64,000 nt of DNA. Source: Algibacter mikhailovii. Its GTDB lineage: Bacteria > Bacteroidota > Bacteroidia > Flavobacteriales > Flavobacteriaceae. The notes beneath the pieces are model-generated. The model saw only the letters and a list, made by a program, of their open reading frames with translations, searched no databases and was not told the DNA's origin. The translations under genes and the position numbers were made by a program. Each line of letters begins with the position of its first letter. Position 1 is the stretch's first letter. Location: contig NZ_BMWZ01000002.1 of the NCBI RefSeq assembly GCF_014651495.1, positions 546,111 to 610,110 on the forward strand, read 5' to 3'. Below are positions 1 through 8,907 of the stretch, piece after piece.

Positions 1-1273
1 AAATTGGAAATGCCATCCACACACCAAGCTCACCATAAAAGATGGGCATGATGAAAATAAGAGGGATAAAGAAAAAGCCTTGTCTTAACAAAGTAAGCAA
101 TAGGGCCTGCTTGGCTTTTCCAATGGCTTGAAAATAGGCCGCACCTATAAGTTGAACAGCAATAATAGGCGTAACCCCAAAAACCCAGCGCATGGCAGGA
201 GGCGTTTCTAAAATCACCTGACTATCATTAGTAAATAATTTAGTTATAGCTTCAGGAAACACCATGAGCAGGACAAAAACAACCGTCGCGAATATTGAGG
301 CATATTTTATGGCAATAAAAATAGTGTCCTTGACCCGATTATATTTCATAGCACCATAGTTAAATCCGGCTATAGGCAAAAAGCCTTGAGTAATACCGTA
401 AACAGGAAATAATGCGAACATGAGCATGCGCCCCACAATGGCATAGGCAGTGACCGAAGATTCGCCACCCAAATCGAATAAAATATTATTCATGAGCAAA
501 TAAGTCACACTAACAATAGCCTGCCGCGCAAGAGTCACAAAACCTAAAGAGCCTATTTCCAAAACAATGGATCTATTTAAACCAAAGTGACACCTTTTTA
601 GTTTTAATTCAGAGTTTTTAGATAAGAAAAACCAAAAAATAAATGCAAAACATAATACATAAGCTATTGTTGTTGCCCAAGCAGCTCCGGCCATTCCCCA
701 ATCTAAGAGATTAATAAATAGGTAATCTAAAGCAAGATTACCAACAGATGGAATCATCATGGCATACATAGCAAATTTAGGCTTTCCTTCAGCCCGAATT
801 ACGGTATTACCCATCATAGAAAGCGCCAAAAAAGGCACTCCGTATAGTACAATTATATAATAAATTTTAGCAGGCTCGAGAATATTTCCTTTTCCTCCAA
901 AAGCAGGTACAATCTCATCTACAAACCCCAAACCAAAAATCACCATGGTTATGGTTAGTACTAGTGTAAGCGTAATTTGATTCCCAAATGTTTTTAAGGC
1001 TTTTGACTTTTCGTTTGCACCTAAGGCCCTAGAAATTATTGAAGAACCTCCAACCCCAATGGCCATACCTAGGGCTGCAATAAAAAAAGAGACTGGCAAC
1101 ACCACATTAATAGCAGCAATAGCTGTAGAACCAATCCATTGCCCTACAAAAATAGTATCAACTAATATATTTAAAGACATCACAAGTATTCCTATGGCTG
1201 CAGGAATAGCTTGCTTTATAAGAAGTTTTGTAATAGGAAGTGTGCCTAAATCTTGTGACGATATTTTAGCCAT
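1..1273 (-). CDS. MATE family efflux transporter (C-terminus cut by window edge)
   Basis: An open minus-strand frame starts at an ATG at 1273-1271 and runs off the left edge, giving about 424 residues of a family that is usually around 450, so only the very C-terminus is missing. The N-terminus reads through a hydrophobic segment containing DTIFVGQWIG and then GVGGSSIISRALG, which is characteristic of multidrug and toxin extrusion (MATE) antiporters of the inner membrane. These exchange Na+ or H+ for organic cations; the substrate here is unknown. The start codon shares its A with the last base of the hemH stop (TAATG), so translation is probably coupled to hemH. A role in exporting a porphyrin or another toxic compound is possible from this link but is only inference. 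Confidence 0.88.
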   Translation of the reverse strand, partial: MAKISSQDLGTLPITKLLIKQAIPAAIGILVMSLNILVDTIFVGQWIGSTAIAAINVVLPVSFFIAALGMAIGVGGSSIISRALGANEKSKALKTFGNQITLTLVLTITMVIFGLGFVDEIVPAFGGKGNILEPAKIYYIIVLYGVPFLALSMMGNTVIRAEGKPKFAMYAMMIPSVGNLALDYLFINLLDWGMAGAAWATTIAYVLCFAFIFWFFLSKNSELKLKRCHFGLNRSIVLEIGSLGFVTLARQAIVSVTYLLMNNILFDLGGESSVTAYAIVGRMLMFALFPVYGITQGFLPIAGFNYGAMKYNRVKDTIFIAIKYASIFATVVFVLLMVFPEAITKLFTNDSQVILETPPAMRWVFGVTPIIAVQLIGAAYFQAIGKAKQALLLTLLRQGFFFIPLIFIMPIFYGELGVWMAFPI

Positions 1274-2313
1274 TAAACGGTTAATGGCTTGTTAACTACT
1301 GCCCACTCTTCTGCCATGTTAGCAATAACTTGGGCAAAATCTTCACGGTCATTTAAGCATGGAATAACAGTAAATTCTTTTCCACCAACTTCATGGAAAA
1401 TTTCTTCACCTTCCATAGCGATTTCTTCAAGGGTCTCTAAACAATCACTTACAAATGCTGGTGTAACAATAGCCATTTTTTTGATTCCCTGTTTTCCCAT
1501 GCGCTCTATAGTACGATCTGTATAAGGCTGTAACCATGGATCAAAACCTAGTCTAGATTGAAATGAAGTAGAATACGTACCGTTTTTTAAGCCTAAGGCC
1601 TTAGCGACATTTACCGTGGTAATTTCGCATTGGTGACGATAACAAAACTCATGCTGTTCACTTCCTTTTTTAAAGCAGCATTTGCCATCCATTTTACAGT
1701 TGCCTTTGGTGATATCACTTTTACGAATATGCCTTTCAGGAACACCATGGTAACTAAAAAGGATATGCTCGTAATCTAAACCATCCAGTTTTTCTGCTAT
1801 ACTTTTGGAAAGCACATTTATGTAATCCTTTCTTTTATAAAAAGCTGGAGTTCGTGTTATTTTTACTTGCGGAAAGTATTCAGTAACTAATTCGTCTACT
1901 TTAACATCAATGGTTTCGGTAGTTGCCATAGCAAACTGTGGATATAACGGAATGGTTTTTATCTCAGTACAACCTTGATCAACCAATTCTTGAAGGCCTT
2001 TTTTAAGTGTCATGCTGCCGTATCGCATGGCCAAAGCCACAGGGTATTTAACTTTTTCTTGTACTTTTTCTTGAAGCTTTTCAGATAATACAATTAGGGG
2101 CGAACCGTCTTCCCACCATATTTTCTTATAGGCTTTTGCTGAAGCTTTAGGTCTTGTGTTTAAAATAATACCTTTAACTAAAAGGGTTCTGGCCCATAAA
2201 GGCACATCAATAACACGTTCATCCATTAAAAATTCGCCCAAATACTTTTTAACATCTTTTGGCTCTGGACTATCTGGTGAACCTAGATTGACAAGTAGTA
2301 CTCCTTTTTTCAT
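1273..2313 (-). CDS. hemH: Ferrochelatase
   Basis: Inserts ferrous iron into protoporphyrin IX, the last step of haem synthesis. The 346-residue product opens with KKGVLLVNLGSPDSP, the classical N-terminus of the family, and carries the catalytic His at 189 in FSYHGVPERH. Just after it lies a cysteine-rich loop (Cys 206, 212, 213, 224 and 229). Some bacterial ferrochelatases use four internal cysteines at this place to hold a [2Fe-2S] cluster, so a cluster is plausible here, but the sequence alone cannot prove it. The gene stands apart from the hemA-hemE operon, on the opposite strand, and is followed without a gap by the MATE gene. A TAnnTTTG element lies about 20 bases upstream of the ATG. 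Confidence 0.96.
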   Translation of the reverse strand: MKKGVLLVNLGSPDSPEPKDVKKYLGEFLMDERVIDVPLWARTLLVKGIILNTRPKASAKAYKKIWWEDGSPLIVLSEKLQEKVQEKVKYPVALAMRYGSMTLKKGLQELVDQGCTEIKTIPLYPQFAMATTETIDVKVDELVTEYFPQVKITRTPAFYKRKDYINVLSKSIAEKLDGLDYEHILFSYHGVPERHIRKSDITKGNCKMDGKCCFKKGSEQHEFCYRHQCEITTVNVAKALGLKNGTYSTSFQSRLGFDPWLQPYTDRTIERMGKQGIKKMAIVTPAFVSDCLETLEEIAMEGEEIFHEVGGKEFTVIPCLNDREDFAQVIANMAEEWAVVNKPLTV

Positions 2314-2331
2314 ATCATTTTTTTAGCATTA

Positions 2332-2339
2332 CAAAAATA
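2332..2339 (-). promoter_or_regulatory. Candidate promoter -7 element for hemH
   Basis: The minus strand reads TATTTTTG, an exact match to the TAnnTTTG -7 element of Bacteroidota primary-sigma promoters, 18 bases upstream of the hemH ATG. I do not see a clear TTTG -33 box at standard spacing, so the call rests on the -7 match and position. Confidence 0.5.
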
Positions 2340-2377
2340 CGACACAAATTGCAATGATTATATGAAGTACCAAATAA

Positions 2378-2539
2378 TTACTGTTTTGGTTTTTCAATCT
2401 GTTCCGGATGATAAAGCTTTGGACGTTCTTCGTTATAATCACACTCCTGAAAAATACCACAAGACACATTGGTACGTGCTAAAGACTTATTATTAACACC
2501 TTTATAAAAAGCTTCAATTTCTGGGCTTAAGTATTTCAT
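2378..2539 (-). CDS. Small unrecognised protein, 53 aa
   Basis: A short ATG-to-TAA minus-strand frame between the AraC regulator and hemH, transcribed with both. The product is MKYLSPEIEAFYKG at its start, hydrophilic, with two cysteines (27 and 33) and a Pro/Lys/Glu-rich tail; there is no signal peptide or membrane segment. The frame fills most of the space between its neighbours and its composition looks protein-like, which argues for a real gene, but I do not recognise a family. Its place beside hemH and a likely haem regulator hints at a role near haem metabolism, which is guesswork. Confidence 0.45.
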   Translation of the reverse strand: MKYLSPEIEAFYKGVNNKSLARTNVSCGIFQECDYNEERPKLYHPEQIEKPKQ

Positions 2540-2601
2540 AATATTAGGTTTTATATCACATTTAGTAGGGCTAAGTTAACTTTAATTACAATTCTAGTAT
2601 T

Positions 2602-3501
2602 TTACCCCAATGACATGACATACTTTTTAGGGGTCGTGCCATACTTCTTTTTAAAAGCAGCAATAAAATGGCTTGAAGTGCTGTAACCTACTTTATGGCC
2701 CACTTCATTGACATTATCATTTCCCGCTTCTAAAAGTTTACGAGCAACTTCCATCTTATAATCAAATAAAAAACTAAAAACCGTATCTCCATAAATTTGT
2801 TTAAAGCCTTCCTTAAGTTTTTTAAGACTTAAACCTATTTCATCGGCTAGTTCTTGTAAACTTGGCGGTTCTGCCATTCGCGAAACAACTATGTCTTTTG
2901 CTTTTCTGATTTTAATGACATTCGTTTCATCTACTAAAAACGGACATTGCTCAATATTCGCATCTTCACTTCTATTAAAGTATAAACTCAACAATTCATA
3001 AGCCTTTCCTTTAAAATATAAAGGTTTTATAGACGAATTGAGGTTGTAATTTATAAGCTGATTTAATACGATAGCCATAGAAGGGGAAATCACGCCATCT
3101 TTATAATACTTTTTGTCCCTATTGTCTCCGCTCAAAAACGTAATATAATCGGCTTCATGAGAAAAAAAACTATGAAATTTTTTAATTGATATTAAAATGG
3201 AAACCATCCAAGAATGTGGGTTAATTTCTAAATTTATAGGAAGCTCACGCTGCGGATTATATAACAACAAAGAATTCTCTTCCAATATATTTAATCGGTA
3301 GCGCCCTTCATTAAAAACAAACTGACTTGACCCTTTAACGCAAAAATGAAACTGAATATAATCACTATCTATTTCTTTTGCAGCAGATTGCATTTCATTA
3401 GTTTCATTTTTATAAGCCAATACTAAAACGCCGTCTTCAACTAATGTTTCATCGAATGAACTTTCAGCGACACTTTTTTCTTTATTTAAATCTTGACTCA
3501 T
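2602..3501 (-). CDS. AraC family transcriptional regulator
   Basis: A 299-residue DNA-binding regulator. The C-terminal ~100 residues form the AraC double helix-turn-helix: the first helix-turn-helix around PSLQELADEIGLSLKKLKEG, then the hallmark VGYSTSSHFIAAFKKKYGTTP near the end. The N-terminal ~190 residues have no motif I recognise and probably form a sensory or dimerisation domain. It is divergent from the hemA operon, with the two starts 188 bases apart and a candidate promoter facing each way, so it is a good candidate to control haem synthesis. The ligand is unknown. Confidence 0.9.
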   Translation of the reverse strand: MSQDLNKEKSVAESSFDETLVEDGVLVLAYKNETNEMQSAAKEIDSDYIQFHFCVKGSSQFVFNEGRYRLNILEENSLLLYNPQRELPINLEINPHSWMVSILISIKKFHSFFSHEADYITFLSGDNRDKKYYKDGVISPSMAIVLNQLINYNLNSSIKPLYFKGKAYELLSLYFNRSEDANIEQCPFLVDETNVIKIRKAKDIVVSRMAEPPSLQELADEIGLSLKKLKEGFKQIYGDTVFSFLFDYKMEVARKLLEAGNDNVNEVGHKVGYSTSSHFIAAFKKKYGTTPKKYVMSLG

Positions 3502-3558
3502 TCTTCTTTTATTTAGATTCGTTCTAAATTAAACAATTCAAACCTGCCTAATTCTCTA

Positions 3559-3591
3559 CAAAAATATGACTTTTAGCATGTTTTCCCCAAA
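3559..3591 (-). promoter_or_regulatory. Candidate promoter of the AraC regulator
   Basis: On the minus strand a TTTG box (3591-3588) is followed 21 bases later by TATTTTTG (3566-3559), matching the Bacteroidota -33/-7 pattern. The start codon of the regulator is about 57 bases downstream. Confidence 0.5.
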
Positions 3592-3660
3592 AACATCGCT
3601 AAAAAACAAAAAACGATATTAAAAGTTCTTTCAGCGTTACTTTTTTCTATGTCATCCATA

Positions 3661-3668
3661 TATTTTTG
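3661..3668 (+). promoter_or_regulatory. Candidate promoter -7 element for the hemA operon
   Basis: TATTTTTG matches TAnnTTTG and lies 21 bases upstream of the ATG at 3690. It overlaps an in-frame TTG at 3666, which argues that the TTG is promoter sequence and not the start of hemA. Confidence 0.55.
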
Positions 3669-3689
3669 CTTCACAATTTCAGGTATAGC

Positions 3690-4955
3690 ATGCAGAAGTA
3701 TAACATTTCACGTAGTAGTTACTTTTATGCCATTGGCTTAAGTTACAAAAAAGCCGATGCTGATATAAGAGGACGCTTTAGTTTAGATGAGGAGTCTAAG
3801 CACTTACTTCTGGAACAAGCCAAAGAAAACGACATAGAGAGTTTAGTAGTTACATCTACCTGTAACAGAACAGAAATCTATGGTTTTGCGCAGCACCCCT
3901 ATCAACTAATACAATTGCTTTGTGATAACACAAACGGAACTGTTGAAGAATTTCGTGATGTTGCCTATATATACAAAAACAAAGATGCTATTGCGCACAT
4001 GTTTCGTGTAGGCTCTGGTTTGGATAGTCAAATTCTAGGTGATTTTGAAATTATTAGTCAGCTAAAAACAAGCACAAAATTATCCAGAAAATATGGTTTA
4101 TTAAACCATTTTACTGAGCGTTTGGTTAATGCTGTAATACAAGCCAGTAAACGCATTAAAAACGAGACTAACATTTCTTCTGGTGCCACATCAGTTTCTT
4201 TTGCCTCAGTACAATACATTTTTAATAATGTGCAAGATGTATCAAATAAGAATATTTTGTTATTCGGTACTGGAAAAATTGGCAGAAACACCTGTGAAAA
4301 CTTAGTCAAGCACACCGAGAATGAGCATATTACACTTATTAATAGAACAAAAACCAAAGCTGAACAAGTTGCAGGAAAATTCAATTTAATAGTTAAAGAT
4401 TATGCCAATTTACAAGAAGAAGTTAGCGCCTCTGATATATTGATTGTAGCAACAGGCGCCCAACGCCCAACGATTGACAAGCACATCATTCAAACTAAAA
4501 AACCACTTTTAATTTTAGATTTATCCATTCCTAAAAATGTCAATGAAAATGTTAAGGAACTGGACAACATCTCTTTAGTACATTTAGATCATCTCTCTAA
4601 AATTACTGATGAAACATTAGAAGCGCGTAAAGCGCATATTCCATCTGCTGAAGCTATCATAGAAGAAGTTAAAGCTGAATTTAACAGCTGGTTAGAAACC
4701 AGAAAATTTGCTCCTACTATAAAAGCGTTAAAACATAAATTGACTGATTTTGCCACTGCTGAACTGGATACACAACGCAAAAAAATGTCTGACTTTAATG
4801 AAAAGCAGGCTGAAATAATCAGTACTAAAATTATTCAAAAAATTACCAATCATTTTGCACATCATTTAAAAGATGATGACGTATCTACTGATGAAAGTCT
4901 GGAACTTATAAAAAAAGTTTTTCAGTTAGAACAATCTCAAAAATCCAATGTCTAA
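3690..4955 (+). CDS. hemA: Glutamyl-tRNA reductase
   Basis: Reduces glutamyl-tRNA to glutamate-1-semialdehyde with NADPH, the first committed step of the C5 route to tetrapyrroles. The 421-residue product has the catalytic domain with STCNRTEIY (active-site Cys), then a Rossmann NADPH domain (NILLFGTGKIGRN) and a C-terminal dimerisation domain. The frame also extends upstream to a TTG at 3666, but that codon sits inside a TAnnTTTG promoter element, so I chose the ATG at 3690, giving MQKYNISRSSYFYAIGLSYK. The 3' end overlaps hemCD by 8 bases, which implies one transcript and coupled translation. Confidence 0.96.
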   Translation: MQKYNISRSSYFYAIGLSYKKADADIRGRFSLDEESKHLLLEQAKENDIESLVVTSTCNRTEIYGFAQHPYQLIQLLCDNTNGTVEEFRDVAYIYKNKDAIAHMFRVGSGLDSQILGDFEIISQLKTSTKLSRKYGLLNHFTERLVNAVIQASKRIKNETNISSGATSVSFASVQYIFNNVQDVSNKNILLFGTGKIGRNTCENLVKHTENEHITLINRTKTKAEQVAGKFNLIVKDYANLQEEVSASDILIVATGAQRPTIDKHIIQTKKPLLILDLSIPKNVNENVKELDNISLVHLDHLSKITDETLEARKAHIPSAEAIIEEVKAEFNSWLETRKFAPTIKALKHKLTDFATAELDTQRKKMSDFNEKQAEIISTKIIQKITNHFAHHLKDDDVSTDESLELIKKVFQLEQSQKSNV

Positions 4956-6522
4956 AACCTTAAGAATTGGCACACGCGATAGTGAATTAGCACTATGGCA
5001 AGCTAACATTGTAAAAAAATTACTAGAAGATGCTGGTCACAAGACAGAATTAGTTCCCGTAAAATCTACTGGTGACTTAGTTCTAGATAAACCTTTATAC
5101 GAATTAGGCATTACCGGAATATTTACCCGAACCTTAGATATCGCCATGTTAAATCATGATATAGATATTGCTGTACACTCCCTGAAAGATGTACCAACGG
5201 TTTTACCAAAAGGTATTGTTCAAGCGGCCGTTTTAAAACGTGGCAATGTCAATGATACTTTGGTATTTAAAGATAATGAAGAATTTCTAGGAGCTAAACA
5301 TGCCGTTATTGCTACAGGTAGCTTACGTCGCCGTGCCCAATGGCTAAACAGATTTCCAACGCATACCATTACAGATTTAAGAGGCAATGTAAATTCACGT
5401 TTACAAAAACTTCAAGATAATGTGTGGAACGGCGCTATTTTCGCTGCTGCAGGTATTGGGAGAATTGGTATTAGACCAGAAGAAGCCATTAATTTAGATT
5501 GGATGATTCCTGCTCCTGCACAAGGCGCTATTATGATTACCGCTTTAGAAGACGATGACTTTGCCAAAGAAGCCTGTGCTGCTTTAAACCATGAAGAAAC
5601 TGAAATTTGCACTACTATTGAACGTGAATTTCTTAATAAACTAGAGGGTGGCTGTACAGCGCCTATAGGGGCCTTGGCCTATATTAAAGACGAAGAAGTT
5701 AATTTTAAGGGCGTTCTGTTAAGTGAAGACGGCTCTAAAAGAATTGATGTTACACGCGTTAAAAAACTGGGTGAACATAATGATATGGCTCAATATTGTG
5801 CCGATTTTGTTATTGAACGCGGTGGTAAGCGTCTCATGGATAAGATTAAATATTCCAATAAGAAAACCAATGTGTTTTCAACAAAGTCTTTCACAGATGA
5901 CCAGCGCTTATTATTTCATGAAAAGGTAGTTCCTGAAAGTTCTGATTTCATAAAAATTAGTTTGAATCGTATTCATCCGCGTTTCTTAAGAAATGAAATT
6001 CAAAACGTTGTCATTACCAGTAAAAATGCAGTAGAAGCATTAACCGCTAATTTTTCGGCTACTGAATTACAATTTAAAAATATTTATTGTGTAGGTAGAA
6101 GAACCAAACGATTAGTTGAAAACAAGATTGGAAAAGTTGCGCATACAGAAAAAAATGCACAAAAGCTGGCAGAATACTTAGTAGAATTTATTGAAGGAAC
6201 AGAAGTAACATATTTCTGTAGTGACATTAGACTGGACGCCTTGCCAACTGTACTAAGTGAAAACAATATTAAAGTCAACGAAGTTGAAGCATACCAAACT
6301 AAATATGATAGTTATAAGGTGGCTGACTCTGTTGAAAGTGCCATGTTCTATAGCCCGTCAACCGTGGAAAGTTTTGTGAAAAACAATACTATAGATGTGA
6401 TTGCTTTTTGTATTGGAGAAACTACAGCGAAAGAAGCTAAAAAGCATTTTAAAGATGTTCGTATCGCAAAAGTACCCACTGTTGAGAGTGTGATTGAACT
6501 TGTGAATGAACATTATGTTTGA
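4948..6522 (+). CDS. hemC: Fused hydroxymethylbilane synthase / uroporphyrinogen-III synthase
   Basis: A 524-residue fusion of two successive enzymes. Residues 1 to about 305 are porphobilinogen deaminase: LRIGTRDSELALWQA, HSLKDVP with the catalytic Asp 81, and GGCTAPIG with Cys 236, which binds the dipyrromethane cofactor. Residues from about 310 to the end have the loose alpha/beta pattern of uroporphyrinogen-III synthase (VVITSKNAVEAL, YSPSTVESF, FCIGETTAKEA), about 215 residues and slightly short for a stand-alone HemD. Hydroxymethylbilane is unstable, so a fusion would pass it on directly. The ATG lies within the end of hemA, and the stop overlaps the next start by one base. Confidence 0.93.
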   Translation: MSKTLRIGTRDSELALWQANIVKKLLEDAGHKTELVPVKSTGDLVLDKPLYELGITGIFTRTLDIAMLNHDIDIAVHSLKDVPTVLPKGIVQAAVLKRGNVNDTLVFKDNEEFLGAKHAVIATGSLRRRAQWLNRFPTHTITDLRGNVNSRLQKLQDNVWNGAIFAAAGIGRIGIRPEEAINLDWMIPAPAQGAIMITALEDDDFAKEACAALNHEETEICTTIEREFLNKLEGGCTAPIGALAYIKDEEVNFKGVLLSEDGSKRIDVTRVKKLGEHNDMAQYCADFVIERGGKRLMDKIKYSNKKTNVFSTKSFTDDQRLLFHEKVVPESSDFIKISLNRIHPRFLRNEIQNVVITSKNAVEALTANFSATELQFKNIYCVGRRTKRLVENKIGKVAHTEKNAQKLAEYLVEFIEGTEVTYFCSDIRLDALPTVLSENNIKVNEVEAYQTKYDSYKVADSVESAMFYSPSTVESFVKNNTIDVIAFCIGETTAKEAKKHFKDVRIAKVPTVESVIELVNEHYV

Positions 6523-6824
6523 TGATTTACTTAACGGCCTTAATGTTTATAAATGAAGGAAAGGAAGATGTTTTTAAAACATATGAAGCATCGGTTCTTC
6601 CTATTTTAAAAGATTATAACGGTAAGTTAATTTATAGAATAAGACCAAAAGAAGAAGATTATATTGAACTTGAAGGTGAAAGGCCTTTTGAAATACATTT
6701 TATATCCTTTCCATCTCATGAAGATTTTGTCAGCTTTACTAAAGATGATAAAAGAAAACGTTTTGAAAATCTAAAAATAGATTCTATAAAAACAAGCTTC
6801 ATAGTTAAAGGAGAAACCTTATAA
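6522..6824 (+). CDS. Small DUF1330-like (dimeric alpha/beta barrel) protein in the haem operon
   Basis: A 100-residue cytoplasmic protein starting [20 protein letters not shown] and containing [17 protein letters not shown]. The pattern of strand - helix with YE...L - strand - FPS..DF resembles DUF1330 proteins of the dimeric alpha/beta-barrel (ABM-like) superfamily. A TTG at 6519 would add one residue; I prefer the ATG at 6522, whose A is the last base of the hemCD stop (TGATG). The spacing to hemE is 4 bases, so it is a full member of the operon. The same fold class includes haem-binding enzymes, but I see no diagnostic haem ligand, so a function in haem handling is only a suggestion. Confidence 0.75.
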   Translation: MIYLTALMFINEGKEDVFKTYEASVLPILKDYNGKLIYRIRPKEEDYIELEGERPFEIHFISFPSHEDFVSFTKDDKRKRFENLKIDSIKTSFIVKGETL

Positions 6825-6828
6825 CGGT

Positions 6829-7854
6829 ATGATAAAAAACGATTTATTTTTAAGAGCACTAAAAGGAGAAACCGTAAACCGTCCGCCAGTTTGGATGATG
6901 CGTCAAGCAGGACGTTATTTGCCAGAATTCATGGAAATTAAGGCGAAATATGATTTCTTTACCCGTTGTCAAACACCTGAATTAGCCAGTGAAATTACCG
7001 TACAACCTATCCGTAGATATGGCATGGATGCCGCAATACTGTTCAGCGATATATTAGTCATTCCACAGGCCATGAATATTGAGGTACAGATGAAACCAAA
7101 TTTTGGCCCATATTTACCAAACCCTGTGCGCTCACAAAAAGATGTGGATAATGTTATTGTTCCAGACGTTACTGTTGAACTAGATTACGTATATCAAGCC
7201 ATCAAAGCAACCAAAGAAAAGCTTAATGATGAAATACCTTTGATTGGTTTTGCAGGTTCACCATGGACTATTCTATGCTATTGCGTGCAAGGGCAAGGCA
7301 GCAAAAACTTTGACAAAGCCAAAGAATTTTGCTTTACCAATCCAATTGCCGCACATCAGTTATTGCAAAAAATTACCGATACAACTATTGCCTACCTTAA
7401 AGAAAAAGTGAAAGCCGGCTGTAATGCTGTACAAGTCTTCGATTCATGGGGCGGCATGCTATCCCCTGTCGACTATCAAGAATTTTCATGGCAATATATT
7501 CAGCAAATCATTGATGCTTTAAAAGAAGACGCTCCAGTTATCGCCTTTGGAAAAGGGTGTTGGTTTGCGCTTGGAGAAATGGCAAAATCTGGCGCTTCTG
7601 CCCTTGGTGTAGATTGGACTTGTTCTGCTCAAAATGCACGTTATTTAACCGGAGGTAATATTACACTTCAAGGAAATTTTGACCCAACACGTCTGTTTTC
7701 GCCACCTGCGGAAATTAAGAAAATGGTACATCAAATGATTAACGATTTCGGTAAAGACAAATACATAGTAAATCTTGGTCATGGTATTTTACCAAACATT
7801 GGACTAGATCATGCCAAAGCGTTTATTGATGCTGTGAAAGAATACGGCAATTAA
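6829..7854 (+). CDS. hemE: Uroporphyrinogen decarboxylase
   Basis: Removes four carboxyl groups from uroporphyrinogen III to give coproporphyrinogen III. The 341-residue product matches the usual family length and shows the signature motifs [15 protein letters not shown] near residue 20, the [11 protein letters not shown] strand with the catalytic Asp, and GFAGSPWTI. It is the last gene of hemA-hemCD-barrel protein-hemE. The next steps, coproporphyrinogen oxidase (hemF/hemN) and protoporphyrinogen oxidase, and also hemB and hemL, are not in this window. Confidence 0.97.
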   Translation: MIKNDLFLRALKGETVNRPPVWMMRQAGRYLPEFMEIKAKYDFFTRCQTPELASEITVQPIRRYGMDAAILFSDILVIPQAMNIEVQMKPNFGPYLPNPVRSQKDVDNVIVPDVTVELDYVYQAIKATKEKLNDEIPLIGFAGSPWTILCYCVQGQGSKNFDKAKEFCFTNPIAAHQLLQKITDTTIAYLKEKVKAGCNAVQVFDSWGGMLSPVDYQEFSWQYIQQIIDALKEDAPVIAFGKGCWFALGEMAKSGASALGVDWTCSAQNARYLTGGNITLQGNFDPTRLFSPPAEIKKMVHQMINDFGKDKYIVNLGHGILPNIGLDHAKAFIDAVKEYGN

Positions 7855-7880
7855 AACACCGCAAAAAATATTCTATTTTG

Positions 7881-7916
7881 AGCAACCTTAGGTTTACAAC
7901 CAAACCTAAGGTTGCT
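7881..7916 (+). terminator. Strong hairpin downstream of hemE
   Basis: AGCAACCTTAGGTTT (7881-7895) pairs without mismatch to 7902-7916 across a 6-base loop, a 15-bp stem starting 26 bases after the hemE stop. No clear T-run follows, so it may end transcription weakly or mainly protect the 3' end of the haem operon mRNA. Confidence 0.65.
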
Positions 7917-8154
7917 TAGAGTAAATCCGTTTATCATTCCAGGGAAAATATTAAAATGCTTATTTTTAAAAATCCGTTAAGGAGCAAACCATAGGTTTCA
8001 ACATCCTATATCTTCATTGAGTTGCAATCATAATGTAACGAAGTGGTCACTACTTATGATGCGCTATCGTTTTCATTTTTGAATGCTATAGCCGGTTCTT
8101 AGCATTAGGTAAATCTTATTAGCGTTATTTCGTGTCAAAAAACTATATTTACAC
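7917..8154. other. Non-coding spacer between hemE and lpxH
   Basis: No convincing gene on either strand. Around 7981-8002 a degenerate copy of the left arm of the preceding hairpin can be seen (GAGCAAACCATAGGTTT against GAGCAACCTTAGGTTT). TATATTTA just before the lpxH start resembles a weak TAnnTTTG element. Confidence 0.4.
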
Positions 8155-8907
8155 ATGCAAATTCCAGAAGGAAAGAAAATATATTTCGCATCAGATAATC
8201 ACTTGGGAGCACCTACCAGAGCGGCTTCTTTCCCGCGTGAAAAAAAATTCGTTGCTTGGCTCGATGAAATAAAAGAAGATGCTGCGGCTATTTTTCTTCT
8301 AGGCGATTTATTTGATTTCTGGATGGAATTCAAAACTGTTGTTCCTAAAGGTTTTACGAGAACCTTAGGCAAGCTAGCAGAAATAAGTGATTCTGGCATC
8401 CCGATATATTATTTTGTAGGAAATCATGATTTATGGATGAATGGGTATTTTGAAGAAGAGTTAAACATTCCTGTTTACCATAAACCCGAGGAATTCACCT
8501 TTAATGACAAAACCTTTTTTATAGGTCATGGCGATGGCTTAGGCCCTGGTGACAAAGGTTATAAACGCATGAAAAAAGTGTTTACTAATCCGTTTTGTAA
8601 ATGGCTATTTAGATGGTTACATCCCGATTTAGGCGTTCGTATGGCACAACACTTATCTGTTAAAAACAAACTCATATCGGGTGATGATGATGCTAAATTT
8701 TTGGGTGAAGACAATGAATGGCTTGTGCAATATTGCAAACGCAAATTAGAAAACAAACATCGCGATTATTTTGTGTTTGGCCATAGGCACTTGCCTTTGG
8801 ATATTGATCTTAGTGAAAACTCAAAATATATCAATCTAGGCGATTGGATTCAATACTTTACCTACGGCGTTTTTGATGGTAAAACTATGGCATTGAAAAA
8901 ATATTAG
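8155..8907 (+). CDS. lpxH: UDP-2,3-diacylglucosamine diphosphatase-type metallophosphoesterase
   Basis: A 250-residue calcineurin-like phosphoesterase of the LpxH type, which cleaves UDP-2,3-diacylglucosamine to lipid X in lipid A synthesis at the inner face of the inner membrane. The metal-binding motifs appear in order: SDNHLG (13-18), GDLFDFW (50-56), GNHD (89-92), GHGD (124-127) and FGHRH (208-212). The insertion with WLFRWLHPDLG between the last two motifs fits LpxH-like enzymes of Bacteroidota. The gene overlaps the convergent MFS gene by 4 bases. A different phosphomonoester substrate cannot be excluded. Confidence 0.88.
   Translation: MQIPEGKKIYFASDNHLGAPTRAASFPREKKFVAWLDEIKEDAAAIFLLGDLFDFWMEFKTVVPKGFTRTLGKLAEISDSGIPIYYFVGNHDLWMNGYFEEELNIPVYHKPEEFTFNDKTFFIGHGDGLGPGDKGYKRMKKVFTNPFCKWLFRWLHPDLGVRMAQHLSVKNKLISGDDDAKFLGEDNEWLVQYCKRKLENKHRDYFVFGHRHLPLDIDLSENSKYINLGDWIQYFTYGVFDGKTMALKKY

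Noticed and set aside
1059..1525. Plus-strand ORFs of 78 codons opposite the MATE and hemH genes
   Set aside because: They are antisense to well-supported genes and have no recognisable protein features.
3666..3689. TTG start of hemA adding 8 residues
   Set aside because: The TTG is part of a TAnnTTTG promoter element, and the ATG at 3690 gives the normal N-terminus.
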